Translations under genes and position numbers: made by a program
Assembly: GCF_004135675.1 (NCBI RefSeq)
Contig: NZ_QHLX01000001.1
Location: forward strand, 372,001-436,000
Reading direction: 5' to 3'
DNA: 64,000 bases
Source of the DNA: Marinitoga lauensis
GTDB lineage: Bacteria > Thermotogota > Thermotogae > Petrotogales > Petrotogaceae
Shown: in pieces, positions 48,621-59,781 of the stretch
Numbering within the stretch: position 1 is the first letter of the stretch
Layout of the letters: each line of letters begins with the position of its first letter
The notes under the pieces: generated by a model
Databases searched by the model: none
Told to the model about the DNA's origin: nothing
Seen by the model: the letters and a program-made list of their open reading frames with translations, nothing else

Positions 48621-49690
48621 ATGGATATATTATCTTTTAAAGATAAAGTTCTCGAAAAATTAAGTGATGTAGAAAAAAAACTTGCCGATACTAACGTAAC
48701 TTCTGACCTTGAACAACTCCAGCATTTAGGAAAAGAACATAATAGACTTTCTTCTTTAAAAGAACTCTTTGAAAAACTGGAAAGCGCTATAGAAGATAAA
48801 GAAACATTAGAAGAATTGAAACATGCTGATGAAATAGATGATGAGGAATATACTACAATGCTTGAAGAAGCTGAAAAAAATATAAAAAAATATAACTTAG
48901 ACATATTGAGTTTATTAATTCCGGGAAATGAAATCAATGAAAGAAATATAATCATGGAAATTAGAGCAGGAACAGGTGGTGAAGAAGCTGCATTATTTGC
49001 TTCTGATTTAATGAGAATGTATTTAAGATATGCAGAAAATAATGGCTGGAAACATGAAATAATGGAGTTAAGTGATACCGGAATAGGTGGAACAAAAAAT
49101 GCTGTGATTAAAATAAAAGGAAAAGGCGTTTTTGGAAGATTAAAGTATGAAAGCGGTGTTCACAGGGTACAAAGAGTTCCTGTAACAGAATCTGGTGGAA
49201 GAATACATACTTCTACTGCTACTGTAGCGGTTTTACCAGAAGCTACCGATGTCGATGTAAAAATTGATTCAAAAGATTTAAGAATTGATACATATAGAGC
49301 AGGTGGGCTGGAGGACAACACGTTAATAAAACAGAATCTGCTGTAAGAATCGTTCATTTACCAACTGGAATAGTTGTTACATGTCAAAATGAAAGATCTC
49401 AACATCAAAACAAAGAAGCTGCAATGTCTATATTAAGGGCTAAATTATATGAAGAAGCTTTAAGAAAACAACAGGAAGAATTAACTTCTAAAAGAAGGTC
49501 TCAAATAGGCACCGGTGAAAGAAGTGAAAAAATCAGAACATATAATTTCCCACAAAACCGCGTTACTGATCATAGAATAGGCTTTACCTCTTATAGGCTA
49601 AATTTTATTTTAGATGGAGATCTTGACGAAATAATAGATAAGCTTATTGAATGGGACCTGGGAGAAAAATTGGAAAATCTTGAAATATAA
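48621..49690 (+). CDS. prfA: Peptide chain release factor 1, one frameshift
   Basis: Terminates translation at UAA and UAG. The class I domain has [18 protein letters not shown], whose sequence is typical of RF1 rather than RF2. The frame breaks at about 49308: restoring GGG to GGGG yields [18 protein letters not shown], the universal GGQ loop, and a 356-aa product. Since this is RF1, the known programmed frameshift of prfB, which lies near codon 25, is not the explanation. Start ATG with AAGGAG upstream. Confidence 0.93.
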
Positions 49691-49712
49691 CAACAAAAAG
49701 AGGGGGAAAGCT

Positions 49713-50510
49713 ATGAAGATTTATCTGGATATATTTTATAAGCTTTCATGGATATTAACAGCAATGACGGGTTTTGCTTCTGTTACGACTACTCAAAGGG
49801 TCAATGTATTTTTTCTTTTTTTCTTTACATTAACTACATTAACACAGTTAATTGGTACTTATATGCTTTCAAAAGAAAAAGATGGATTGAAAATTTTTAC
49901 TCATTATTTTAGTATTGTTATTGTAGCAATGGCTTTTTTAATCTCAATTTCTTTAATAAAAATGAATGTTATTGCCTTTATTTTATATTTTATTATTTAT
50001 AATTTAATGTTATCATTTGTTTTAAACAATTATTTTATTTACTTTGAAGATAAAAATCATCTTACAAAGCTCATTAAAACTTTGAATTTAAATTATTTTG
50101 ATTTCTTTGATACCCAAATACATATAAAACTATTTAATAATAAAAAAGCTATAATACCTGAAGGAGTCTCAGCTGTTGGACCATATTCTCCAGCTCTTCA
50201 AAAAGAAAATGAATTATATGTGTCTGGACAAATTCCAATAAACTTTGAAACCGGAGAAATACCTGAATCATTTGTTGAACAATCAAAACAAGCTATGGAA
50301 AACTTAAAAGATGTATTGAATGCTGCAGGATTTTCTTTTAAAGATATAGTACAGGTAAGTGTATATATAACGGATATGTCTAAATTTGGTGAATTTAATG
50401 CTATATATGAAACATATTTTAAAAAGCCATATCCTGCAAGATTTGTTGTTGAAGTTTCAAAATTACCTAAAGGCGTAGATGTAGAAATAGCCTGTATAGC
50501 GAAGAAATAA
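49713..50510 (+). CDS. Four-helix membrane domain fused to RidA/YjgF
   Basis: A 265-aa protein. Residues 1-115 form four hydrophobic helices (about 9-25, 31-53, 63-84 and 88-114), followed by a linker. From about residue 148 ([20 protein letters not shown]) runs a complete RidA domain, with YVSGQIPIN and the substrate-binding C-terminal [23 protein letters not shown]. RidA hydrolyses enamine/imine by-products of PLP enzymes and is normally a soluble trimer. The frame is continuous with no ribosome site before the RidA part. Start ATG behind GAGGGGG, overlapping no other gene; thrS follows. Confidence 0.75.
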   Translation: MKIYLDIFYKLSWILTAMTGFASVTTTQRVNVFFLFFFTLTTLTQLIGTYMLSKEKDGLKIFTHYFSIVIVAMAFLISISLIKMNVIAFILYFIIYNLMLSFVLNNYFIYFEDKNHLTKLIKTLNLNYFDFFDTQIHIKLFNNKKAIIPEGVSAVGPYSPALQKENELYVSGQIPINFETGEIPESFVEQSKQAMENLKDVLNAAGFSFKDIVQVSVYITDMSKFGEFNAIYETYFKKPYPARFVVEVSKLPKGVDVEIACIAKK

Positions 50511-50529
50511 TATTAAAGGGGTGATATAT

Positions 50530-52452
50530 ATGGATATGATTAAAATCATTCTTCCTGATGGTTCAGAAAAGGAATATAAAAAGGGAATTTCAGCTGGAGA
50601 AATTGCAAGAGAAATTTCAGAAGGATTATTTAGAAAGGCTTTAGGTGCATTAGTAAACGGCGAATTATATGATTTAAACAGACCAATAGAAAGTGATTCA
50701 ACTGTAAAAATTATTACAGATAAAGATCCAGAAGCACCTGTTATATTTAGACACACTATTGCTCATATTATGGCACAAGCTGTTGTAAGATTATATGGGA
50801 AAAATGTAAAATTGGCTATAGGTCCTGTTATAGAAAATGGTTTTTATTATGATTTTGATTTAGAAGAAAAAATATCAGAAGATGATTTACCAAAAATAGA
50901 AGCAGAAATGAAAAAAATAATAAAAGAAAATTTACCTATTGAAAGATTTGTAATTTCAAAAGAAGAAGCAAAAGAGCTATTTAAAGATCAACCATATAAA
51001 TTAGAATTATTAGAAGATATTGAAGATGAAACAGTTACATATTATAAACAAGGTGAATTTTTTGATTTATGTAGAGGACCCCATTTACCTTCTACCGGTA
51101 AGATAAAGCATATTAAATTATTATCGGTTTCTGGAGCATACTGGAGAGGAAACGAAAAAAATAAGATGCTACAAAGGATATATGGAACAGCATTTGCTAA
51201 AAAAGATCAATTAGATGAATATTTAAAAATGTTAGAAGAAGCCAAAAAAAGAGATCATAGAAAAATAGGTCCGAAATTGGAGTTATTCATGTTTGAAAAT
51301 GAATTAGCTCCAGCTATGCCTTTCTTCTTACCAAGAGGAGCAAAAGTTATAAATGAATTATTGGAATTTTCCAGAGAGTTACATAAAAAATATGGATACG
51401 AAGAAGTAATTACACCATTAATCATGAATATTAAATTATGGCATCAATCTGGACACTGGGATCATTACAAAGAAAATATGTATTTCACAGAAAAAGACGA
51501 TGTTCAATATGCAGTAAAACCAATGAACTGTCCTGGTCATATATTAATTTATAAATCTAAAGTATATAGTTACAGAGATTTGCCAATTAGAATGTCTGAA
51601 TTTGGTAAAGTTCATAGATATGAAAGAAGTGGAGTTGTTCATGGGTTATTCAGGGTTAGATCATTTACTCAGGACGATGCTCATATTTATTGTACAAAAG
51701 AACAAATTGAGGATGAAATTATTAAAGTAATGGACTTCACAAACGAATTATATAGTGCATTTGGTTTTGAATATGAGGCTGATTTAAGTACAATGCCTGA
51801 AGACCACATGGGAGATGAAAAAACGTGGGAAGTTGCAACAGAAGCATTAAGAAAGGCATTAGAAAAATCTGGGATTAATTATAAGATTAATGAAGGAGAC
51901 GGAGCTTTTTATGGTCCAAAAATTGACTTTCACATTAAAGATTCATTAGGTAGAAAATGGCAATGTGCAACAATTCAATTAGATTTCCAGATGCCAGAAA
52001 GATTTGATATTCATTATGTAGATAATAACAATGAACTGCAAAGACCTGTTATGATTCACAGGGCGATTTACGGATCTATAGAAAGATTCTTTGGCATTTT
52101 AATTGAAAACTTTGCTGGTGCATTTCCAACATGGTTATCTCCAGAACAGGTTGCAATTATTCCTGTTTCTGATAAATATATTGATGCTGCAAAAGAACTA
52201 TATGAAAAATTAGACTCTGAGGGATTAAGAGTAAAATTAGATGCTTCAAATGCAACCGTGGGATACAAAATTAGAAATGCTCAGATGCTAAAAATACCAT
52301 ATATGATAGTTATCGGTGAAAAAGAATTAGAAACAAAAAAATATAATGTAAGAACCAGAGAAGGAAATACTGTAGAAGATTTAGAATTAGAAGATTTCAT
52401 AAAAACAGTAAAAGAAGAAATAAAAAATAGAAGTTTGAAATTAAGTTATTAA
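50530..52452 (+). CDS. thrS: Threonine-tRNA ligase
   Basis: Charges tRNA-Thr. The N-terminal TGS domain begins [13 protein letters not shown], then the editing domain with the HxxxH region [12 protein letters not shown], and the class II core with [21 protein letters not shown] and [16 protein letters not shown], then an anticodon-binding domain. At 640 aa the length is normal. I chose ATG at 50530, four bases after GGGGTGAT; the preceding GTG lies in that site. Nothing is broken in this long gene. Confidence 0.95.
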   Translation: MDMIKIILPDGSEKEYKKGISAGEIAREISEGLFRKALGALVNGELYDLNRPIESDSTVKIITDKDPEAPVIFRHTIAHIMAQAVVRLYGKNVKLAIGPVIENGFYYDFDLEEKISEDDLPKIEAEMKKIIKENLPIERFVISKEEAKELFKDQPYKLELLEDIEDETVTYYKQGEFFDLCRGPHLPSTGKIKHIKLLSVSGAYWRGNEKNKMLQRIYGTAFAKKDQLDEYLKMLEEAKKRDHRKIGPKLELFMFENELAPAMPFFLPRGAKVINELLEFSRELHKKYGYEEVITPLIMNIKLWHQSGHWDHYKENMYFTEKDDVQYAVKPMNCPGHILIYKSKVYSYRDLPIRMSEFGKVHRYERSGVVHGLFRVRSFTQDDAHIYCTKEQIEDEIIKVMDFTNELYSAFGFEYEADLSTMPEDHMGDEKTWEVATEALRKALEKSGINYKINEGDGAFYGPKIDFHIKDSLGRKWQCATIQLDFQMPERFDIHYVDNNNELQRPVMIHRAIYGSIERFFGILIENFAGAFPTWLSPEQVAIIPVSDKYIDAAKELYEKLDSEGLRVKLDASNATVGYKIRNAQMLKIPYMIVIGEKELETKKYNVRTREGNTVEDLELEDFIKTVKEEIKNRSLKLSY

Positions 52453-52467
52453 AATATTAATCAATTA

Positions 52468-52506
52468 TTAAGCAGCGATATAAATATCGCTGCTTAAGTT
52501 TTTATT
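52468..52506. terminator. Bidirectional terminator
   Basis: 13-bp stem TTAAGCAGCGATA/TATCGCTGCTTAA with a TAAA loop and GTTTTT after it, between thrS and the convergent MFS gene. Confidence 0.88.
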
Positions 52507-53764
52507 CTGCTTCAAGGGAAGGAGTAAAATCCATTTGATCTATTTTTTTTGAAAATATAGCAATATCTAATATTATCAATAAACTTATTGTCAAGAATAT
52601 CCAATGAACTTCCACTCTATCTACAAGCATACCTACAACAAGCATTCCAATCGGAGTTGCTGCCTGAAATAATACTCCAAGAGCAGAAAAAATTTTTGAT
52701 CTATTCTCATTCGGAATTGTTCTCTGGAAATACACGCTTATAGGGGTATTTATAAAAGCATTTGTTATTCCCATAACCATTAATAAAATGCCTACTGCTA
52801 AAAAAAGTGCCCATATACTATTAAATATATTTCGAATTTGTGGAAACAATACTATTGATATTAAAGTATTTAAAAAAACCATTCCATATATCCCGTTTTT
52901 AAATAACTTTTTACTTTCTCGTTTAGAAAAAAATATAGCTAACAATATATTTCCTATTAATATTCCTAATGTCCACATTGTTTCCAATAAACCATATTGT
53001 TGAGCTGAAAATCCTAACACTTCCCTAAATGTATAAGGAAATAAAACAGCAAACATTGGATTAAATAAAAGATTTAAAAATATTGCCATAAGTATCATAC
53101 TTCTTAAAACATAATTATTAAAAATATAAGCTATTGATTTTTTTAAATCACTAAATATTATCTTTGCATTTATTTCTGATTTTAAATCACTGATTTTTCT
53201 GTAACTTATAAACATCTCACTAAAAGCAGATAAAACAAATGATATTCCATTTAAAATAAAAACCCATTGCATTCCTAAAAGTCCATAAATAACCCCACCT
53301 AAAACAGGACCAGCAATCATAGAAGCGCTACTAATACCTTCAGTTATAGAATTCGCTTTCATTAAATCTGATTCTGGAACAATATCTGGAAGCATTGCGC
53401 TTGTAGCAGCTCCAAAAAAGCTATCAAGTATAGATATTAAAACTTGAGTTGAAAATAATATAGTTAAATTTATTTTTCCTATGTAGGTTAAATACGCAAG
53501 AAATATTATTATTATTCCCCTGACATAATCCATAGAAATCATTATATTCCTTCTATTATATCTATCTCCCAAAACCCCCGCAAAAGGTGCCACTATTAGA
53601 GCAGGTATCATACTTATCATTGCAAATAATCCCATTTTTGTTCCAGAACCAGTCAGATCAAGAATGAATAACGGCATTGCCACCATTTGAATTCCGCTTC
53701 CTAATAAAGAAACCATTCTTCCTACAACAAAGAGTATAAAATTCTTCTTTTGAATTTTATTCAT
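52502..53764 (-). CDS. MFS exporter (EntS/MefA-like)
   Basis: A 420-aa 12-helix transporter, intact. The N-terminal LLGSGIQMVAMPLFILDLTGS and GVLGDRYNRRNIM (loop 2-3 motif) fit the MFS_3 group containing macrolide and siderophore exporters. I chose ATG at 53764 behind AAGGAGTGA. Preceded by a strong promoter and a possible small ORF. Confidence 0.8.
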   Translation of the reverse strand: MNKIQKKNFILFVVGRMVSLLGSGIQMVAMPLFILDLTGSGTKMGLFAMISMIPALIVAPFAGVLGDRYNRRNIMISMDYVRGIIIIFLAYLTYIGKINLTILFSTQVLISILDSFFGAATSAMLPDIVPESDLMKANSITEGISSASMIAGPVLGGVIYGLLGMQWVFILNGISFVLSAFSEMFISYRKISDLKSEINAKIIFSDLKKSIAYIFNNYVLRSMILMAIFLNLLFNPMFAVLFPYTFREVLGFSAQQYGLLETMWTLGILIGNILLAIFFSKRESKKLFKNGIYGMVFLNTLISIVLFPQIRNIFNSIWALFLAVGILLMVMGITNAFINTPISVYFQRTIPNENRSKIFSALGVLFQAATPIGMLVVGMLVDRVEVHWIFLTISLLIILDIAIFSKKIDQMDFTPSLEAE

Positions 53765-53776
53765 ATTTTCACTCCT

Positions 53777-53891
53777 TAAATTTGACATCTTTTTAATTCA
53801 ATTAAGAGTTCTTTTATATTTTCCATTTCATCAAATCCTTTGTAATATGATTCTTTTCTATTTCTAGATTCTTTTTTAATATTTTTAACAT
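53777..53891 (-). CDS. Possible leader or small ORF before the MFS gene
   Basis: An ATG at 53891 with GGGTGG upstream opens a 25-aa frame that ends early. If one G is missing after it, a 38-residue charged frame results (MVKNIKKESRNRK...) ending just before the ribosome site of the MFS gene. Either may be a leader peptide or a small partner. No family is recognised; the call is tentative. Confidence 0.3.
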
Positions 53892-53956
53892 ATACCCACC
53901 CTTTCGTTTTTTTTATATTATACTTTAATATTTTTAAGTTCCCTTTTACATTTTTT

Positions 53957-53985
53957 AGTATATCATATTTTTTTATTTATGTCAA
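53957..53985 (-). promoter_or_regulatory. Promoter upstream of the MFS exporter
   Basis: Minus-strand TTGACA (53985-53980), 17-base spacer, TATACT (53962-53957). Strong match. Direct repeats lie just upstream of it (54001-54035). Confidence 0.8.
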
Positions 53986-54000
53986 GTGTTTTTTTAATAT

Positions 54001-54035
54001 TTTTTATATCAAACTTAAAATTTTTAATATCAAAC
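54001..54035. promoter_or_regulatory. Tandem direct repeats, possible activator site
   Basis: TTTTTATATCAAAC at 54001-54014 and TTTTTAATATCAAAC at 54021-54035; the shared ATATCAAAC is repeated at a 21-base interval, two helical turns. They sit about 50-85 bases upstream of the inferred MFS transcription start. Confidence 0.4.
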
Positions 54036-54080
54036 AAAAAAATTGTATATTCTCTCAAAACTAAATCAATTTTATGATAA

Positions 54081-54113
54081 AAAATAAGCCGCAGTAAATC
54101 TGCGGCTTATTTT
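54081..54113 (-). terminator. Terminator of the glycine cleavage operon
   Basis: 14-bp stem AAAATAAGCCGCAG/CTGCGGCTTATTTT with a five-base loop, then a U tract on the minus strand, just after gcvPB. Confidence 0.88.
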
Positions 54114-54117
54114 TTTA

Positions 54118-55545
54118 TTATCCTCTCAATTTTAGCTGTTTATTTGCTATTGTTTCATTTAGTCTTCTTACTGGAGTATTTCTTGGTGCTTCTTTTAAGA
54201 TTTCTGGATCAGTTTTTGCTTCTTCTAATATTTTATGCATTACTTCTACAAAGTTATCCAATTCCTCTTTAGATTCAGTTTCAGTTGGTTCAATCATCAT
54301 TGCTTCATGTACAATTAATGGGAAATAAATTGTTGGTGGATGAATACCATAATCTAATAACCTCTTTGCAAAATCCAATGTTTTTACACCATATTCTTTC
54401 AAGAAAGATCCATCTATAACAAATTCATGTTTACATACTTCATCATATGCAATATCAAATTCTTTTTCTAATCTCTTTCTTAAATAATTAGCATTTAAAA
54501 CAGCCATTTCACTTGCAAATTTTAATCCTTCTTTTCCCATCATTAAAATATAAGTATATGCTCTTACCATAACAGAGAAGTTTCCATAGAATGTTCTCAA
54601 TCTTCCACAACTCTTTGGAATATCATAATTAAAGAAATATTTTCCTTCTTCATTTATATCAACAATAGGCTTTGGTAAATAATCTTTTAATTTTGCTTTT
54701 ACGCCTACAGGTCCGCTACCAGGACCACCCATTCCGTGTGGAGTTGAGAATGTTTTATGTAAATTCAAATGAACGATATCAAATCCCATATCTCCTGGTC
54801 TAACCTTACCCATAATTGCATTTAAATTTGCACCGTCATAATATAATAATGCATTATGTTCATGAGCTAATCTGGCAATTTCTAATATATCTTTTTCGAA
54901 CAATCCCAATGTGTTTGGATTGGTTAACATAATTGCAGCAACCGTATCGTCCATTACTTTTTTAAACTCTTCTAAATCAACTCTTCCATCAGCTCCAGAT
55001 TTTACTTCTACTACATCAAAACCCGCCATTTTTGCAGACGCAGGATTTGTGCCATGAGCAGAGTCAGGCAATATTACTTTTGTTTTATTAGTAAATCCAT
55101 TATCTTCTATGTATTTCCTTACTATAAGCATACCTGTTAATTCACCATGAGCTCCTGCTGCAGGTTGTAATGTAACTGCATCCATTCCTGTTATTTCGCC
55201 GAGATAATTTTGTAAATTATACATCAATTCTAAAGCACCTTGAACATGTTCTTCTTCAAGATATGGATGAATGTAATTAAATAAATTTGCCATTTCTTCG
55301 TTTAACATGGGATTGTATTTCATTGTACATGAACCTAATGGGTAAAATCCACTATCTACAGAATGGTTTTTTCTTTCTAATTCATTATAATGTCTTACAA
55401 CCTCTAATTCATTCACTTGAGGTAAATTTGGAGCTTCTTTTCTTAATAATTCATCTTCTATTTCAATTTTCATTTCTGGAACATCTAATTTTGGTAGAGA
55501 AAATGCTGTTCTTCCCTCTTTAGATTTTTCAAAGATTAATTTCAT
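54118..55545 (-). CDS. gcvPB: Glycine dehydrogenase (decarboxylating) subunit 2
   Basis: PLP-containing subunit of the split P-protein, which decarboxylates glycine and passes aminomethyl to GcvH. The PLP-lysine motif [19 protein letters not shown] is near residue 260. At 475 aa it has the expected size. It overlaps the end of gcvPA by 17 bases and is last in the operon. Confidence 0.94.
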   Translation of the reverse strand: MKLIFEKSKEGRTAFSLPKLDVPEMKIEIEDELLRKEAPNLPQVNELEVVRHYNELERKNHSVDSGFYPLGSCTMKYNPMLNEEMANLFNYIHPYLEEEHVQGALELMYNLQNYLGEITGMDAVTLQPAAGAHGELTGMLIVRKYIEDNGFTNKTKVILPDSAHGTNPASAKMAGFDVVEVKSGADGRVDLEEFKKVMDDTVAAIMLTNPNTLGLFEKDILEIARLAHEHNALLYYDGANLNAIMGKVRPGDMGFDIVHLNLHKTFSTPHGMGGPGSGPVGVKAKLKDYLPKPIVDINEEGKYFFNYDIPKSCGRLRTFYGNFSVMVRAYTYILMMGKEGLKFASEMAVLNANYLRKRLEKEFDIAYDEVCKHEFVIDGSFLKEYGVKTLDFAKRLLDYGIHPPTIYFPLIVHEAMMIEPTETESKEELDNFVEVMHKILEEAKTDPEILKEAPRNTPVRRLNETIANKQLKLRG

Positions 55546-56887
55546 CTATTTCACCTACCTTAGAAATCAAATAATCTATTTCTTCTTTTGTGTTTAATTC
55601 AGTTGCACAGAATAAAGCATCATTTTTCATATCTTCAAAGAAATATCCTAAATTAAGAGGTCCAATGAATTTTTCTTCATATAGTTTTTCATTAAATTTG
55701 TCAAGATCAAATTTTGGTTTTATAACAAATTCATTGAAGAATTCACCTTCGAAAATAGGCTCAAACTTTTCTGATTCAATTAATTTTTTAGCTAAATAAT
55801 GAGCTTTTTGATAGCTTTGATAAGCAATTTCTTTTAATCCTTCTCTTCCTATAATACTCAAATAAATAGATGCTATAACAGCCATTAACGCATGGTTAGA
55901 ACAAATATTGGATGTGGCTTTGGCTCTTCTTATATGTTGTTCTCTTGTTTGTAATACCATTACAAAACCTCTTTTGCCATCAGCATCTACTGTTTCACCT
56001 ATAATTCTACCAGGCATTTGCCTTATGTATTTTTGTTTTGATGCGAAGAAACCAAATGTAGGACCGCCAAATGACATGTAATTTCCTAATGATTGTCCTT
56101 CGCCAACTACAATATCAGCACCTAATTTTCCTGGTGCTTCTAATAATCCTAATGCTATAGGATAAGCATTGACTATTAATAATACCTTTTCAGGTAAAAT
56201 TTCTTTTATTTGTTTTATATTTTCTATAATTCCAAAGAAGTTTGGATATGATATAACAACAGAACTTGTATTTTCATCGATTTTTGATTTTAAATCTTCT
56301 AAATCTATTCTTCCTGTTTTTTCATTGAAGTTTATTAAATCAATTTCTAATCCTTGAGATTCTGTGTATGTTCTGGAAACTTCTATATACTCAGGATGTA
56401 TTGATTTTGCCACCAATGCTTTATGCTTTTTATTTACCCTTGAAGCCATTAATATAGCTTCTGCAACTGCTGTTCCACCATCATACATTGAGGAATTAGC
56501 TACTTCCATTCCCGTTAATTCGCAAATTGCTGTTTGAAATTCATATAATGCCTGTAATGTTCCCTGTGAAACTTCTGCTTGATATGGCGTATATGCTGTT
56601 AAGAAGTTTCTTTTTGTAGCTAATTGATATACAGCTGATGGAACATAGTGTTTATATATCCCGGCACCTCTAAACATTGCATAATCTTCTAAATTTATAG
56701 TTCTTTTTGATAATTCTAATAATTCTCTTTTTACTTCTATTTCAGATTTTGATTCTGGAATATTTAATTCTCCTTCAAATAACTTAGGAATATCTTTATA
56801 TAATTCTTTTATATCATTAATTCCAATTACATTCATCATTTCTTTTATATCTTCCTCTGTATGCGGAATATACGGAAATCTTTTCAC
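55529..56887 (-). CDS. gcvPA: Glycine dehydrogenase (decarboxylating) subunit 1
   Basis: Non-PLP-lysine subunit of the split P-protein (452 aa). The N-terminal [15 protein letters not shown] and [13 protein letters not shown], and later [20 protein letters not shown], are hallmark segments. It pairs with gcvPB. The 50 bases upstream, after gcvH, contain a hairpin. Confidence 0.94.
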   Translation of the reverse strand: MKRFPYIPHTEEDIKEMMNVIGINDIKELYKDIPKLFEGELNIPESKSEIEVKRELLELSKRTINLEDYAMFRGAGIYKHYVPSAVYQLATKRNFLTAYTPYQAEVSQGTLQALYEFQTAICELTGMEVANSSMYDGGTAVAEAILMASRVNKKHKALVAKSIHPEYIEVSRTYTESQGLEIDLINFNEKTGRIDLEDLKSKIDENTSSVVISYPNFFGIIENIKQIKEILPEKVLLIVNAYPIALGLLEAPGKLGADIVVGEGQSLGNYMSFGGPTFGFFASKQKYIRQMPGRIIGETVDADGKRGFVMVLQTREQHIRRAKATSNICSNHALMAVIASIYLSIIGREGLKEIAYQSYQKAHYLAKKLIESEKFEPIFEGEFFNEFVIKPKFDLDKFNEKLYEEKFIGPLNLGYFFEDMKNDALFCATELNTKEEIDYLISKVGEIDEINL

Positions 56888-56915
56888 CTATTTCACCTCA
56901 CTCTTAAAATTTCAA

Positions 56916-56935
56916 AGACCCGGAGAACCGGGTCT
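56916..56935 (-). terminator. Intercistronic hairpin between gcvH and gcvPA
   Basis: Perfect 8-bp G+C-rich stem AGACCCGG/CCGGGTCT with a four-base loop, followed on the minus strand by a broken U-rich tract. It could be a partial terminator or a processing/stability element that raises gcvH and gcvT over the large P subunits. Confidence 0.5.
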
Positions 56936-56939
56936 ATGA

Positions 56940-57299
56940 TTATAATGAGTTTTTGTATTCTTCTTCTGTTAATAAACCATCTAATTCACTTTCGTCAGAA
57001 AGTTCCAATTTAACTATCCAACCTTTACCTTCAGCATCTTCATTAATAATTTCTGGTGAGGCATCTAATTCTGTATTAACTTCAATAACTTTTCCTGATA
57101 CTGGAGAGTAAACATCACTTGCAGATTTAACTGATTCAACAGCACAAAGAGCTTCGCCTTTTTTTACTTCTTTTCCTTCTTCAGGTAATTCAACAAATGT
57201 AACATCACCGAGTTCTTCTGCTGCGTGTTCTGTAATACCTATTGTAGCAATTTTGCCTTCTACTTCAACCCATTCGTGTGTTTTTGTAAATTTCTTCAT
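56940..57299 (-). CDS. gcvH: Glycine cleavage system H protein
   Basis: Lipoyl carrier shuttling aminomethyl between P, T and L proteins. The lipoylation lysine lies in VESVKSASDVYSP near residue 63. I chose ATG at 57299 (119 aa) because GGAGGG is seven bases before it; the ATG at 57305 is only one base from that site. Confidence 0.93.
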   Translation of the reverse strand: MKKFTKTHEWVEVEGKIATIGITEHAAEELGDVTFVELPEEGKEVKKGEALCAVESVKSASDVYSPVSGKVIEVNTELDASPEIINEDAEGKGWIVKLELSDESELDGLLTEEEYKNSL

Positions 57300-57316
57300 T
57301 TTCATACCCTCCTAAG

Positions 57317-58423
57317 TTATTTTCTTGTTTTTACACTACCTCTGTAAAATGGTGTTTTTATTACTTTTGCTTTTACTCTTTTCCCTCTAATTTCAACTTC
57401 AATTTCTGTATCTTTTTTATAATACGGCTTATTTAACATTGCCAATGCAATTGGTTTATCTAATGTTGGTGAAACAGTTCCGCTGGTTATAAATCCCACT
57501 TCTTCGTCACCAACAAATACCTTATAACCATGTCTTGGAATTCCTCTTTCTAACATTTCTATACCCTTTAATCTTCTTCTAATTCCAGTTTCCTTTTCTT
57601 TTAATAATACATCTTTACCTATAAAATCTTTTTCCATATCTACAGCCCATTTAAGCCCGGCTTCAAAAGGTGTAATATCATCGGTCATATCATTTCCATA
57701 TAATAAATATGTAGCTTCTAATCTTAATGTATCTCTTGCACCTAATCCTGCAGGTCTTCCATCATAATGTGAAATCAATTCCATTAATTTTCTCCACATT
57801 GGAACTGCTGCTTCTTTATCCAAATATATTTCAAATCCATCTTCTCCAGTATAACCAGTTCTGGATATTAAACATTGTATTCCATTTATTCTTCCTTCAG
57901 TGAAATTATAATATGAAATTTTTTTCAAATCAACCCCTGAAATTTCTTGTAACATTTCTTCTGATTTTGGACCTTGAACTGCAATTTGAGCTATTTCATC
58001 AGAAATATTCTTTACTTTCACATCAAAATTTTCTGCTTGTTTTTTTATCCAATTATAATCTTTATCAATATTTGAAGCATTTACAACTAATAAAATATGT
58101 TCGTCTGAATATTTATAAGCTAATAAATCATCTATAATTCCACCATTTTCATTTAACATAGGTGAATAAACAATTTCTTCAGTTTTTATTTTTTCTACAT
58201 TGTTTGTTATTAAATAATTTACAAATTTTACTGCTTCTTTACCTTTTATATCAATCTCACCCATATGAGATACGTCGAAAATGCCAACATTATTTCTTAC
58301 AGCATGATGTTCTTCTTTTAAAGAAGAATACCATACTGGCATTTCCCAACCGCCAAAAGGTACCATTTTTGCACCTAATCTCACATGTTCATCGAAAAGT
58401 GGTGTTCTTTTTAAATTTTCCAT
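57317..58423 (-). CDS. gcvT: Aminomethyltransferase (glycine cleavage T protein)
   Basis: Transfers the methylene from H protein to tetrahydrofolate. 368 aa with FGGWEMPVWYSS near residue 22, FDVSHMGEIDIKG near 49, the GARDTLRLEATYLLYGND region and C-terminal barrel. The ATG overlaps the stop of the upstream DUF2007 gene by one base, with AAGGAGG upstream. No glycine riboswitch is visible before this operon. Confidence 0.94.
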   Translation of the reverse strand: MENLKRTPLFDEHVRLGAKMVPFGGWEMPVWYSSLKEEHHAVRNNVGIFDVSHMGEIDIKGKEAVKFVNYLITNNVEKIKTEEIVYSPMLNENGGIIDDLLAYKYSDEHILLVVNASNIDKDYNWIKKQAENFDVKVKNISDEIAQIAVQGPKSEEMLQEISGVDLKKISYYNFTEGRINGIQCLISRTGYTGEDGFEIYLDKEAAVPMWRKLMELISHYDGRPAGLGARDTLRLEATYLLYGNDMTDDITPFEAGLKWAVDMEKDFIGKDVLLKEKETGIRRRLKGIEMLERGIPRHGYKVFVGDEEVGFITSGTVSPTLDKPIALAMLNKPYYKKDTEIEVEIRGKRVKAKVIKTPFYRGSVKTRK

Positions 58424-58638
58424 TAATCTGCCTCCTTATTTTCTAAAATTTCTTTTGCATTTTCAAAATCTTCTTCATTAACATATACATTCATAATTGT
58501 TCCATTACCAAAAAATTCTCTACCTATGCCAATTTCTTTAGGTGCTTTTAATAATGCATTTATACCTTCAGATTCTAATAATTGTTTTATCATTTGAGCT
58601 TCAAAATCATTAACATGGGATTTTAAAATTTTCCACAT
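58423..58638 (-). CDS. DUF2007-type small protein
   Basis: A 71-aa protein of the pattern seen in DUF2007 (putative signal-transducing) proteins: LLESEGINALLKA, then a beta hairpin and NEEDFENAKEILEN. Role unknown. It leads the gcvT-gcvH-gcvPA-gcvPB operon and is translationally coupled to gcvT. Start ATG with GAGGTGAAAG upstream. Confidence 0.7.
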   Translation of the reverse strand: MWKILKSHVNDFEAQMIKQLLESEGINALLKAPKEIGIGREFFGNGTIMNVYVNEEDFENAKEILENKEAD

Positions 58639-58802
58639 ACTTTCACCTCTTTTCCAATTGTATTATACATCTAAAATTTGTATTTATAAAGAAAAGAAAT
58701 TTTATAAAAAACGTGGTATAATACCAATAAATGGCAATAAATGAAAAAAATTTCATATATTCATAGATTTTCGCGTTTAATAATATAAGGAGGGAGAGTT
58801 TT

Positions 58803-59770
58803 ATGCCTGAAATTAAAAAAATAGGAATTATTACCAGTGGTGGCGATGCTCCAGGAATGAATGCTGCCGTGAGAGCTGTTACAAGAACTGCTGCATCAAA
58901 AAACATAGATGTTATAGGTTTTTATAAAGGATACGCCGGAATTTTAGATAAAGATTATGTTGAATTAACCTACTCTTCTGTTGGTGGGATTATGGAAAAA
59001 GGTGGAACAATATTAAGAACTGCGAGAGTTCCTGAATTTAAAAATCCAGAAATTAGAGCTGAAGCTGCTAAAAATTTAAAAGAATTAGGCATTGATGGAT
59101 TAGTTGTCATTGGTGGTGAGGGTAGTTTAACCGGGGCTAAATTATTATATGAAGAACATAATATTCCAGTCATTGGAATTCCAGCATCTATTGATAATGA
59201 TATTCCTGATACAGATATGGCTATTGGTGTAGATACATGTTTAAACACAGCAGTGGATGCAATGCAAAAATTAAAAGATACGGCTTCCTCACATGAAAGA
59301 GCATTTATTGTTGAAGTTATGGAAGAGGTTCAGGATATATTGCATTAATGTCAGGTCTTTCTGTTGGCGCAGAAGCTGTAATAATTCCAGAAGTTCCTGT
59401 TGATTATAATGAACTAACAGATAGAATATGGCAGGAAAGAAAAAGAGGAAAAATAAATTGTATAGTAGTTGTGGCGGAAGGTGCTGCAAGTGCTTATTCT
59501 GTTGCAAGACATTTTGAAAATAAAATTGGTTATGAAACAAGAATTACTATATTAGGACATATTCAAAGAGGTGGTTCTCCTACTGCATTCGATAGAATTT
59601 TAGCTTCAAGAATGGGATATTCAGCGGTTAATTTCTTATTAGATGGAAAATTTGGAACAATGGTTGCTTTGGAAAAAGGACAAACTGTAACGGTACCTCT
59701 GGAAAAAGTATTAAGTGAAAAGAAAGTTCTAGACCCACAACTAATTGAATTAGTAAATACATTATCTTAA
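58803..59770 (+). CDS. pfkA: 6-phosphofructokinase, one frameshift
   Basis: Phosphorylates fructose 6-phosphate in glycolysis. [13 protein letters not shown] near residue 17, GGEGSLTGA near 104, and [17 protein letters not shown] near 125 with the catalytic Asp. The frame breaks near 59325 (GG for GGG in MGRGSGYIA); repair gives 322 aa, and the later [13 protein letters not shown] motif is intact. The GGEGS sequence has Glu where ATP-type bacterial enzymes mostly have Asp. Ribosome site AAGGAGGGAG. Forms an operon with pyk. Confidence 0.93.
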
Positions 59771-59781
59771 GGAGTGATTAT

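Noticed and set aside
49290-49330. Programmed frameshift in a release factor gene
   Set aside because: The gene is prfA (RF1); the programmed frameshift is a prfB feature near codon 25. The break sits in a GGGG run like many others here.
58639-58802. Glycine riboswitch before the gcv operon
   Set aside because: The 160 bases upstream are AT-rich with only -10-like elements; no conserved glycine-aptamer sequence is visible.
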